From positions 1 through 11,999 of the forward strand of contig CAIZKE010000211.1 in assembly GCA_903933475.1 (NCBI GenBank): a stretch of DNA of 11,999 nucleotides. Direction: 5' to 3'. The stretch is from an uncultured Alphaproteobacteria bacterium (lineage in GTDB: Bacteria; Pseudomonadota; Alphaproteobacteria; Caulobacterales; Caulobacteraceae). Each line of letters opens with the position of its first letter. The first letter of the stretch is position 1. Both the position numbers and the translations under genes were made by a program. Below the pieces are notes generated by a model. It worked only from the letters and a program-made list of their open reading frames with translations. It made no database searches and had not been told where the DNA came from. Below are positions 1-6,218 of the stretch, piece by piece.

Positions 1-736
1 AGGCCGCCCACTTCTCGAGTGTCTCATTTATCGGAACCGATATTGCGACCGCGGGTGGATGAACCCGCGCCAAAGTCTTATGCAATGCCCTGCACCATTT
101 GTCAGTGACCGGTGCGGTGGTCACCAGCTCGAATAGAGCCTTTTGGATGTCCCAAAACCCCCAATCCGGGCCGTGTTCATCGTCCTCGTCCGCGACGATC
201 CGAGGATTATCAGCCGCTAGCGCAACCAGCCGACACCAGCGCTCGTCCGTCAGCTTCGCGAATGGTCCGGTCTTCCGATAGAGGTCGGCCAGAGCGTCGT
301 CCCCGACGGCAGGATTGCGAAGAAGGACCGCCATTTCGTCCAAGTCACCATTCGTCAGGATGCGCGCCTTGGTGCCGTCCGGGACAAGTTCATTGAGCAG
401 TCCGTGGGACCGGAATGGATCCAAATGCCTGTTGGCGTAACAGGCCACCCGCAAACCGCTCCTGCGCAAGGCATCGCGCGGGCTCGATGCCGTTGCCAAG
501 CCCTCTGCAAGAAGCGGAGCGACGACCTCCTTTGAGGTGCCGAATTGTGCTAACGCAAGGTCGATAAGAGGTTCGCTACGTTGTGCCAACGCCAACTCGC
601 GTTCCTTGTCGCCGCCCAACAGCGACAAGCGACTCCGAGTTTCTGCGTACCTACGCAAATCCTCGAAGACCGCCTCGGGCGATGACGCCAACAGTCGGGC
701 AGTTCGTACGCCCTTGGGCTCCGCCTCATCTGGCAC
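1..736 (-). CDS. Hypothetical protein, C-terminal end beyond the window
   Basis: The reading frame is open on the minus strand from a GTG at 736 down to base 1, so about 245 residues are visible and the C-terminus lies outside. The start is chosen because an AAGGGGAG-like Shine-Dalgarno lies about 6 bases upstream of the GTG and an in-frame stop lies further upstream, near 807. The protein is hydrophilic and predicted mostly helical, with many Leu/Ala/Arg residues, then a Trp-rich part (GPDWGFWDIQKALFEL, APVTDKWCRALH). I see no signal peptide, membrane span or catalytic motif. Codon choice looks genuinely coding in this frame. Regular short helical units such as LLRNPAVGDDALADLYRK suggest a HEAT-like solenoid, but this is a guess. 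It follows a truncated nuclease on the same strand and overlaps its residual frame by 11 bases. I do not recognise the family. That it is a gene is fairly sure; its function is unknown. Confidence 0.75.
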   Translation of the reverse strand, partial: MPDEAEPKGVRTARLLASSPEAVFEDLRRYAETRSRLSLLGGDKERELALAQRSEPLIDLALAQFGTSKEVVAPLLAEGLATASSPRDALRRSGLRVACYANRHLDPFRSHGLLNELVPDGTKARILTNGDLDEMAVLLRNPAVGDDALADLYRKTGPFAKLTDERWCRLVALAADNPRIVADEDDEHGPDWGFWDIQKALFELVTTAPVTDKWCRALHKTLARVHPPAVAISVPINETLEKWAA

Positions 737-1019
737 CCTGCACTCCCCTTGATGTGGCCAAGCTCGCAACAAGAAGGGAGGCGAGATGAACGCCGGCGTC
801 TACCTTTGAATTCAATTTTGTGGACTGAACATCGCGCGTGATTGACGGCATTGGCTCCCCCACGGCTACGCATAGTCTATCCCCGTCCCCGACATAGACA
901 ACCGGACCGGAGAAGACCTGGCCAGCCCTGACTTCGGCGGGCATCGGTCCGCGTTCGGGGATCAGGTCGCAGGGATCGGCCAGGGCCGTGCAAGGCAGGA
1001 TCCAGGCCGCCAGGATCAT
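726..1019 (-). pseudogene. Truncated secreted SNase-like (thermonuclease) gene, 5' stump
   Basis: From the ATG at 1019 the frame gives a short signal peptide (MILAAWILPCTALA, then DPC). The mature N-terminus is typical of Caulobacteraceae secreted thermonuclease-like proteins (CDLIPERGP, then GQVFSGPVVYVGDGDRLCVAVG). The VGDGD stretch corresponds to the first Asp-containing strand of the staphylococcal-nuclease active site (DGDT in the type protein). After about residue 50 the similarity stops, and the frame runs through unrelated sequence to a TGA at 726-728. The Arg/Asp/Glu catalytic positions of the remaining SNase fold are absent, so the product cannot be an active nuclease. An AAGGA about 9 bases upstream supports the 1019 start; the frame could also extend to a TTG at 1091. 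It diverges from the lipoprotein gene at 1114. The unrelated tail (roughly 726-870) marks a recombination junction. I recalled the family by motif and did not search for it. Confidence 0.6.
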
Positions 1020-1113
1020 GCCGCATAGTCCTTGCCAATGAACCCGCCGCCGGGAGACTGTTCCATTCGACCGGGGGCCGCCCAAAGTCAAAGCTCACGA
1101 GGAGGCAGAGACT

Positions 1114-1590
1114 GTGCGCACGATAACGCTTTCCACCATTGTTGCCGCTTGCATCCTAGGCCTGAGCGCCTGCGCGACACCGTATCAGACACCGTATCAG
1201 GAGATGGAATTTGGCATTTTCGAAGGTGTTGGTGTAGATCAGGTAACAGGAAATGAATTTGTAATTCACGCTCAAGTCAATCGCTACACGGACCCATCTG
1301 TGGCTGGGCAGTATGCCCTGAGAAAGGCCGCCGAAGTTACTATTGCCAATGGCGATGACCTATTTCTCGCCGACTCGATGGGGGGTTGGGACAAGGACTG
1401 CGGGCCTATCACCAACCCTCTGTGCGACGGTGTGGGGGATCCGATCTTCCTTCCTACCCTAAACGTATGGGGAATGCTTTTCATGGTGCAGACTTTGAAG
1501 GGGCCGAAGCCCGCCGACGCGCCGCCGAACCTCTACGATGCAAGGGAGGTTCTCCGCTATTTAGTCCCGCCGCCGGCGAAGGACGATTGA
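1114..1590 (+). CDS. Lipoprotein, resembling the CC0125/CC1285 family
   Basis: This 158-residue exported lipoprotein starts at GTG 1114, supported by a perfect AGGAGG at 1100-1105 with 8 bases of spacing. The N-terminus is a lipoprotein signal with a clear lipobox (L-S-A-C, Cys20 becoming the lipidated residue). The mature part begins ATPYQTPYQE and continues with a pattern seen in the small CC0125/CC1285 lipoproteins of Caulobacter: a Pro/Tyr-rich start, a Gly/Phe-rich strand, then NEFVIHAQVN and a YALRKAAEVTIANGDDLFL segment. The latter is typical of proteins that sort an 'AAELT' helix into a hydrophobic pocket. Two later cysteines (CGPITNPLC) could form a disulfide. No enzyme motif is visible. 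It probably sits in the outer-membrane inner leaflet or periplasm; there is no Asp at +2 to hold it in the inner membrane. The molecular role is unknown. Family assignment is from pattern memory and moderately sure; lipoprotein status is very likely. Confidence 0.8.
   Translation: MRTITLSTIVAACILGLSACATPYQTPYQEMEFGIFEGVGVDQVTGNEFVIHAQVNRYTDPSVAGQYALRKAAEVTIANGDDLFLADSMGGWDKDCGPITNPLCDGVGDPIFLPTLNVWGMLFMVQTLKGPKPADAPPNLYDAREVLRYLVPPPAKDD
1177..1200 (+). repeat. 12-bp perfect tandem duplication inside the lipoprotein gene
   Basis: The unit acaccgtatcag occurs twice back to back (1177-1188 and 1189-1200). In frame it duplicates the peptide TPYQ immediately after the lipidated cysteine, giving A-TPYQ-TPYQ-E. 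It keeps the reading frame and lies in the flexible tether between the lipid anchor and the folded domain, where length changes should be tolerated. It is probably a recent slippage event. Confidence 0.9.
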
Positions 1591-1816
1591 TCAGCGGTCT
1601 CCCGAAAGGCCGGCGAGCTGGCGGCGGAGGCTTTGAACGCTCCCCGCACAGAAGCCATGTCGGCGAGCATTGCGGTTCCCAGCCGGAGGCCCCTGAGCGA
1701 CTTAACAAGATGCCAATAGACTTAAACTGGCTGAGGTACCCTAGTGACTACGCGTTGAGCTAGACAGCCGGTACCTTCCCAACGGCGCTGCCTTCGAAAC
1801 CTTTTGGGGGCTCCAT
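1591..1816. other. Intergenic spacer, nothing firm
   Basis: These 226 bases separate the lipoprotein gene from the next exported protein. I see no convincing gene. Two GGTACC sites (1735-1740 and 1770-1775) flank a short segment with CTAG at each end, which could form a weak stem, but no operator or terminator can be claimed. A promoter for the gene at 1817 probably lies here but is not recognisable. Confidence 0.4.
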
Positions 1817-2203
1817 ATGTCACATCTGAAAGCGCTTGTGATTGCGTCTGTCTTGGCTGCCGCTGGGGCGACTGCCGACCAGGCCGCCTGCACAGGGAGC
1901 GGCTCGTTCTCCTCCTGCACCGGCTCCCAAGGCAATTCCTACGCGGTGAGCCAGTTTGGAAATACGACGACGGTGAATGGCTACAACTCCCAGAGGGGAA
2001 GCACCTGGAGCCAGAACTCGCAGCGTGCAGGCAACAGCACCTTTACGACCGGCCAGACGAATGGTCGCACCTGTGGCCAGACCCAGACCACCTACGGAAG
2101 TGGAAATCGCTCTGTCTATGGGACCAACTCGCAAGGCAAGCCCTATATCTACACTTGCACTGGTTATGGATGCGTGGGGTCCACGCCAGATCGCCCTAGG
2201 TGA
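1817..2203 (+). CDS. Small secreted Ser/Thr/Asn/Gln/Gly-rich protein, function unknown
   Basis: This is a 128-residue protein with an N-terminal signal sequence (MSHLKALVIASVLAAAGATA, cleavage probably near residues 20-24). The mature part is very polar: Ser, Thr, Asn, Gln, Gly and Tyr dominate and acidic residues are almost absent. It has five cysteines (25, 34, 86, 114, 119), with the last pair in TCTGYGC. Short motifs recur, such as SYAVSQFGN, NGYNSQ, TWSQNSQ, TGQTNGR and YGTNSQGK, giving a loosely repetitive beta-type sequence. The composition fits an extracellular or periplasmic surface protein. The spacing is not regular enough to call curlin repeats. The ATG at 1817 follows only a weak purine run (tggggg at 1805-1810). 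Neighbours on both sides also encode exported proteins, suggesting a cell-envelope cargo cluster. Function unknown; I do not recognise the family. Confidence 0.65.
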   Translation: MSHLKALVIASVLAAAGATADQAACTGSGSFSSCTGSQGNSYAVSQFGNTTTVNGYNSQRGSTWSQNSQRAGNSTFTTGQTNGRTCGQTQTTYGSGNRSVYGTNSQGKPYIYTCTGYGCVGSTPDRPR

Positions 2204-2257
2204 ATAGGATTACTCTCATTAGTAATGAACTCAGGATAGCGAGATAGGGTCACGCGG

Positions 2258-2668
2258 ATGAAGCGAGCGGTTGTACACATTGGGGGGTTGGCATTTATTT
2301 TGATAATACCGATCTCTGCAAATGCAGCGAACTGGGAATTTTATGCGGAGTCTGGATCAATCAGTAATAGTGAATATAGCAGATACCTAATTGACACAGA
2401 GTCGATCAGATCAATTGGAAATAGTAGATTTTCGATATGGGTGAAAGTGGATTACTCAAAAAATAAAAATATGACGGCAAATTATCAGATTGGAAAATTG
2501 GAAATTGATTGCAAATCAATAAAATATAGGACTCTCCATCTTAGAAGTTATCCTGTTTCCGGGGAACCATTATATTCGCAATCATGGAGCGATTATGAGT
2601 CTGAATGGAAGGATGCAATTCCTGAATCAATAGGCGAGACGATGGTCAAAAGAGTGTGTGGTCAATAG
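2258..2668 (+). CDS. Exported protein resembling the surface-adhesin protein E family
   Basis: This is a 136-residue exported protein. Residues 1-23 form a signal peptide (positive MKRAVVHIGG start, hydrophobic LAFILIIPISANA, cleavage near Ala23/Ala24). The mature part has the features I associate with Surface-adhesin protein E (PF16747): a WEFYAES start, a YLIDTESI strand, a FSIWVKVDYS strand with a key Trp, a EIDC segment (Cys85), a Trp/Tyr-rich middle, and a C-terminal V-C-G-Q (Cys134) preceded by a P-E-S-I-G helix. Cys85 and Cys134 could form a disulfide. In Haemophilus the namesake binds host matrix proteins; most family members are uncharacterised, so adhesion should not be assumed here. 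The gene is markedly AT-rich with many AAA, AAT, ATA and AGA codons, quite unlike the rest of the window, which strongly suggests recent acquisition. No strong Shine-Dalgarno precedes ATG 2258. Confidence 0.7.
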   Translation: MKRAVVHIGGLAFILIIPISANAANWEFYAESGSISNSEYSRYLIDTESIRSIGNSRFSIWVKVDYSKNKNMTANYQIGKLEIDCKSIKYRTLHLRSYPVSGEPLYSQSWSDYESEWKDAIPESIGETMVKRVCGQ

Positions 2669-2741
2669 ATACCTTTAAGCAGCTTATTGATGTCCTTTTT
2701 TCGTTCAGACGGCTTCCTTTCCCCTATAGCGGCCCACCACC

Positions 2742-2776
2742 ACCACCCATCCCCCTAGTAAACTAGGGGGGGTGGT
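2742..2776. repeat. Strong imperfect hairpin beside the tRNA fragment
   Basis: The bases ccccctag (2751-2758) pair perfectly with ctaggggg (2763-2770), leaving a 4-base loop (taaa). Outside a three-base bulge (2748-2750), accacc (2742-2747) pairs with ggtggt (2771-2776). The total is about 14 base pairs, very GC-rich. No T-run follows, so it is not a standard intrinsic terminator. It lies 7-9 bases upstream of a tRNA 3' fragment, so an attachment-site arm or transfer-related structure is conceivable, but this is inference. Confidence 0.7.
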
Positions 2777-2783
2777 TGACATC

Positions 2784-2820
2784 GAGGGGGTCACAGGTTC
2801 GATCCCTGTCACGTCCACCA
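2784..2820 (+). pseudogene. tRNA 3'-end fragment, candidate attachment site
   Basis: The bases 2793-2809 form a canonical T-arm: stem acagg/cctgt closing the loop ttcgatc. They are followed by a 7-base acceptor 3' strand (cacgtcc), discriminator A and encoded CCA (2818-2820), then a T-run at 2821-2825. A 5' acceptor strand (ggacgtg), D-arm and pairable anticodon arm are absent upstream: the bases at the expected anticodon-arm positions do not pair. This is therefore a detached 3' portion of a tRNA gene, not an intact tRNA. Such duplicated 3' ends are left when a tyrosine-integrase element inserts into a tRNA gene. Because the fragment keeps the tRNA orientation, the intact tRNA and the element should lie to the left. 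The isotype cannot be told from this part. Confidence 0.8.
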
Positions 2821-3138
2821 TTTTTCCATGAAAATCCGCACCCGTGTCGGCCTGGCGTCCCAGGCTGGCGAGCGCCTGTGCGCCGCATCGCGACTGAGGT
2901 TGCTCTAGTTTTTCGAGCGATAGGTATGATAACTTTCTATAGCATCCATGATTATAACAATTATACAGGAATATCAGATTGAATTATATCATAATACAGA
3001 GGTCTATTCAGGTTATTCTGTATAATAATAACGAGAGATAACCGAGACAAACCACTCCTTCACAAAACTTCGAGATCATGCGAGCGTCCTTTCAAACACA
3101 CCCTTGAATGCGTCGGGAAGAGGGTCGGGGGGGAGTTC
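2821..3138. other. AT-rich intergenic region upstream of the ABC operon
   Basis: No gene is supported in these 318 bases. Roughly 2905-3045 is conspicuously AT-rich for this genome. It holds an inverted repeat (attatacag 2960-2968 with ctgtataat 3018-3026) and a second, overlapping one (ggttat 3011-3016 with ataacc 3038-3043). A perfect TATAAT lies at 3021-3026 without a good -35 element at the usual distance. The region presumably carries the operon promoter and possibly a regulator or IHF-type binding site, but none is proven. The end (3126-3135) is a purine run, gggggggag, serving as ribosome binding site for the ATG at 3139. Confidence 0.45.
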
Positions 3139-4266
3139 ATGGCGGGGATCGAGGTTCAGGACTGGCCAGCCCTAATGGATTCGGTCACCCCGGAATCCCT
3201 GGGGGAATGGGCCTTCGGATCCCAGGCCTGGATCGAGGCGGGGCGTGAGGTCCTGCAGCAGCTGGTCGTCGAAGCTGGCCCTGTCCTCGCCTCGGCGCCC
3301 CGGATCGTCCTCTGTGAGGTGGGTCACAATCCGCCGGCCCACCTGCATCCCGAAGGTCCCTTCGCCTGGTGGGCGGAAATCGAGGGCGGTCAGGTCCGGG
3401 TCGGTGCGGGCGTCCGTGCCGAGGCCGACTGCACGTTCCGGGTCGAGGCGGATCACTCGGTGCTCAGCAATCTCGCCCGGCTCCTGTACCGGGACTCCGA
3501 TCCCGTTCGCCTTACGGAGGCCCGGGACCGCCTGCGCCGGCTGACCCGGTGGAAGGTCTCGGGCGCCCTGCCCGACCACCCTGGGCTGTCGGCTGTCCTC
3601 CGCCGGTTCCATGACGCCATGGCGCCCCTGACACTGCCCCGGCTGACCTTCATGACACCGGAATGGGTGGGCCTGGCCCGCACCCTCCTGACCCGCCGTG
3701 CGGCCTCGCCGAAATATGCTCCGGGGATCGCCAGCCTCACCTATACCTTCTCCGAGGAATTCATCCGCACGCCGCGCTATGCCTTTCCTGACGGGGCGGC
3801 CGGCGGCTTCTGGGTGCGCGTGGAGGCGGGCCGGATGACCGTCGGCGCCGGTGCCCTGCCCCCCGACCTCGGACCGGCCGACACCCTGACCTTCGGCGAC
3901 TACGCGCCGGTCATCCCGGTGGGGCGGACTGTGAATAGCCTGATGACCGAGGCCGAGGCTGCACAGTCCCAGGCCTATGCCGAGCGGGCCTTCCGCTTCG
4001 ACAAGGCCCTGGGCCGACGGCCGGTGGATCGCACCTTTCCCTCCGGCCGGGGCCCCATGCCTCCCGAACTGGGGCGCATCTTCCTGCCGTTGCATGATGA
4101 ACTGTCCAAGCGCACGGCAGGGGACCTGCCGGCCGACTACGATCCGGCCTTCCGGACGGACGGCACGGTCGCCGAGCCCTTCGACCGGGCGCCGGGCTAC
4201 GACCCCAGTTGGCTGCGGTACGCCGAGGTCGACATCTATGGCCAGTCCCTTGAGCGGGCGCCATGA
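3139..4266 (+). CDS. Two-repeat protein, possibly SCP2-like, first gene of the ABC exporter operon
   Basis: This is a 375-residue soluble protein with no signal peptide or membrane span. It contains an internal duplication. Copy one runs from about residue 16 (VTPESLGEW) through PEGPFAWWAEIEGGQVRVGAG to ADCTFRVEADHSVL. Copy two runs from about residue 172 (MTPEWVGLA) through FWVRVEAGRMTVGAG to ADTLTFGDYAPVI. Each copy shows an aromatic strand, a Gly turn (EGG or EAG), a VGAG strand and then a D-x-TF strand followed by a helix. That order recalls the SCP2 (sterol-carrier) fold, in which a hydrophobic groove binds lipid; I infer this weakly from pattern and have no search result. The C-terminal 90 residues (RRPVDRTFPSG onwards) are Pro-rich with no recognisable motif. 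The stop codon overlaps the start of the first ABC gene by four bases (ATGA), so the products are probably made in matched amounts. It may bind or deliver the transported substrate, or act on it. Confidence 0.8.
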   Translation: MAGIEVQDWPALMDSVTPESLGEWAFGSQAWIEAGREVLQQLVVEAGPVLASAPRIVLCEVGHNPPAHLHPEGPFAWWAEIEGGQVRVGAGVRAEADCTFRVEADHSVLSNLARLLYRDSDPVRLTEARDRLRRLTRWKVSGALPDHPGLSAVLRRFHDAMAPLTLPRLTFMTPEWVGLARTLLTRRAASPKYAPGIASLTYTFSEEFIRTPRYAFPDGAAGGFWVRVEAGRMTVGAGALPPDLGPADTLTFGDYAPVIPVGRTVNSLMTEAEAAQSQAYAERAFRFDKALGRRPVDRTFPSGRGPMPPELGRIFLPLHDELSKRTAGDLPADYDPAFRTDGTVAEPFDRAPGYDPSWLRYAEVDIYGQSLERAP

Positions 4267-6218
4267 CGGCGATCGACACCGGCGCCGAGACGGCACGGAC
4301 CGAGGCCTCCGGCGAGATTCCGCGGCCTTTGCAGACCGACGGGTTGGGCTTCACCGAGATCGCCCGCCTGTTCATCAGGGCCTGGCCCTTCATCCGCCCG
4401 GTCCGCGGGCACGTCCTCGGCTACATGCTGATCGAGGTGGCGAGCTTCGCCTGGGCCACCCTCACCGGTATTGTCATCTTCGGGACCATCTACAATTCCC
4501 TGCTGTTGTCCGGGCCCGTGACGCCCTTCGTCGCCGGGGTCCTGCGCCTGGACCCCGGGACCTGGGTCCAGGTCGCCCAACTCACCGCGGCCCAGCGCAC
4601 CCTGCTGATTGGCGGGATCATCCTCATGGGGGTCGTGGGCACCGCCGTTGGGCAGATGATCGGCCACGCCAATGCCTTCTACCGGATCTGGATCGAACAG
4701 CAGATCAACCAGGCCCTCAGGCTGCACGTCATGCGCACCTGGCGAGCCCTGTCCCTGCGTTTCCACGGCCAGAGTAATGCCGGAGAGGCCGTCTTCCGGG
4801 TGCTGCAGGACAGCGCGATGGTTACCGGCATACTCAAGTCCCTGGTCCTGGACCCGGCCCTCGCCTGCATCTCCCTGCTGATGGGACTCGCCATCCTGGC
4901 CGCCCTCAGCCCGGGACTGGCCCTGGTCGCGGCCCTGGTGAGCGTGCCCCTCGTCCTCCTGGTGCGCTGGAGTGCGCCGGCACTGAGACGGGGGTTCGGG
5001 TCGGCCCGCGCGGCCAACGCGGCCCTGACCGATTTCGTCCAGGAAAGCATGGAGGGGGTGCGGACCCTGAAGGTCGAGCGGCTGGAGGCCGACCGGCTCG
5101 CAGGTTTCCAGGCCCACTCCGCGGCCGCCCTTGCCGCTGCGGGGAGCGCGAGGACGCGGCTGATGTTCACCAACTTCGCCGGCTTCTTCATTGGCGCTGC
5201 CCCTCTGGTGGCCCTGGAGCTCTACGCTGCCTTCCAGGCCCATCTCCAGGGCCCTACCTTCCTTCATCAGGTGCTGGCGGGCTTCGGCTTTGCCGTGTGG
5301 AACCTGGGCGCCCAGGACCAGGCGCGTACGCGGTCCCGGGCCGCCGTCGCCGGGGCCTCGGGCCTCGCCGGTCTCTGGAACGCCGCCCAGGACATGGCCG
5401 TCGCCCTTGCGAGGGTCTACCAGATCCTCGACCTCGTCCCCGATATCCGCGACCGCCCGGGCGCAGTGCCCTTCCAAGGTCCGGCACCAACCCTCCGCCT
5501 CGAGGGCGTCGGCTTCGGGTATCCGGGCCGCCAGGTCCTCTCGGGTGTGGATTTCGAGGTCCGCAAGGGCGAGATCACCGCCCTCCTGGGCCCTACCGGT
5601 TCGGGCAAGAGCACCCTGGCCCTGCTGATGCTCCGGCTCCTCGATCCCGACCAGGGCCGCATTACACTCGATGGCCAGGACCTGCGGGGCTTCACGGTGG
5701 AGTCCGTGCGCCGGGCGACGTCCCTGGGCACCCAGGAGAACTCGCTCTTCAGCGGTACGATCGCCGACAATATCCGGATCGGCCGGCCCGGGGCCTCCGA
5801 CGCCGAAGTCGCCGAGGCAGCGCGGGTCGCCTGCCTTGACAGCCTGGTCTCCGCCTTGCCGGAGGGCTTCCAGACCCCGGTCGGCGGCCGCGCCCTGGAG
5901 CTGTCCACCGGCCAGCGGCAGCGGCTCGTGATCGCCCGGGCCCTATTGAAGGCCACGCCCATCCTGGTGCTCGATGAGCCCACGGCCTCCCTTGATCCCG
6001 CCACCGAGCGGACCCTGGTCGACAACCTTAAGGCCTGGGCGAAGGACCGCACGGTGGTCATCATCACCCACCGGATGTCCACGGCCGCCTGCGCCGACCA
6101 GGTCGTCATTCTGGACGCTGGCCGGGTGGTGGAGTCGGGTCGACCCGATGACCTTGCCAGGGCCGGCGGCACCTATAGCCGCCTGTTATCCTCGGCAGGC
6201 CGGGAGTCCGCAGCGTGA
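4263..6218 (+). CDS. ABC exporter half-transporter, fused membrane and ATPase domains (subunit 1)
   Basis: This is a 651-residue type IV (MsbA-like) ABC exporter subunit. Residues about 35-400 form the membrane domain, with hydrophobic segments near GHVLGYMLIEVASFAWATL, LLIGGIILMGVVGTAVGQMI, two around LACISLLMGLAILAALSPGL and two near FTNFAGFFIGAAPLVALELY and beyond. The ATPase domain covers about 410-651: A-loop Tyr in FGYPG, Walker A GPTGSGKST (443-451), Q-loop Gln491, signature LSTGQ (547-551), Walker B ILVLDEP with catalytic Glu572, D-loop SLDP and switch His603. All catalytic residues are present, so this site should hydrolyse ATP. The gene begins inside the stop of the upstream gene and ends inside the GTG start of the second ABC gene, so the two half-transporters almost certainly form a heterodimer. 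Substrate is unknown. There is no peptidase-C39 domain, so no direct evidence of a leader-peptide bacteriocin exporter. Confidence 0.95.
   Translation: MTAIDTGAETARTEASGEIPRPLQTDGLGFTEIARLFIRAWPFIRPVRGHVLGYMLIEVASFAWATLTGIVIFGTIYNSLLLSGPVTPFVAGVLRLDPGTWVQVAQLTAAQRTLLIGGIILMGVVGTAVGQMIGHANAFYRIWIEQQINQALRLHVMRTWRALSLRFHGQSNAGEAVFRVLQDSAMVTGILKSLVLDPALACISLLMGLAILAALSPGLALVAALVSVPLVLLVRWSAPALRRGFGSARAANAALTDFVQESMEGVRTLKVERLEADRLAGFQAHSAAALAAAGSARTRLMFTNFAGFFIGAAPLVALELYAAFQAHLQGPTFLHQVLAGFGFAVWNLGAQDQARTRSRAAVAGASGLAGLWNAAQDMAVALARVYQILDLVPDIRDRPGAVPFQGPAPTLRLEGVGFGYPGRQVLSGVDFEVRKGEITALLGPTGSGKSTLALLMLRLLDPDQGRITLDGQDLRGFTVESVRRATSLGTQENSLFSGTIADNIRIGRPGASDAEVAEAARVACLDSLVSALPEGFQTPVGGRALELSTGQRQRLVIARALLKATPILVLDEPTASLDPATERTLVDNLKAWAKDRTVVIITHRMSTAACADQVVILDAGRVVESGRPDDLARAGGTYSRLLSSAGRESAA

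Noticed and set aside
28..37. ttatcggaac, matching part of the palindromic repeat
   Set aside because: Only ten bases match, with no second arm or core, and they lie inside a coding frame; likely chance.
1817..2203. Curlin-type amyloid repeats in the small secreted protein
   Set aside because: One or two Q-x-G-N-like pieces occur, but the regular Ser/Gln/Gly/Asn spacing of curlin repeats is missing.
2669..2702. Intrinsic terminator after the adhesin-E-like gene
   Set aside because: There is a T-run near 2694-2701, but only a 3-4 base stem (around aagcagctt) upstream, too weak and too far away.
2745..2820. A complete tRNA gene
   Set aside because: The positions expected for the anticodon stem do not pair and no 5' acceptor strand ggacgtg or D-arm is present upstream.
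2776..2982. A 68-codon plus-strand frame across the tRNA fragment
   Set aside because: It reads through the T-arm and CCA; the peptide is the usual artefact of translating a tRNA end and has no ribosome binding site.
3172..4296. A 374-codon open frame on the minus strand opposite the first operon gene
   Set aside because: Its product is a Gly/Arg/Pro/His-rich shadow of a GC-rich gene; the plus-strand frame has the repeat structure, ribosome binding site and operon overlap.
4236..5477. A 413-codon open frame on the minus strand opposite ABC subunit 1
   Set aside because: Low-complexity Gly/Asp/Gln/Glu/His composition, no domain, and it lies antisense to a clear ABC transporter.
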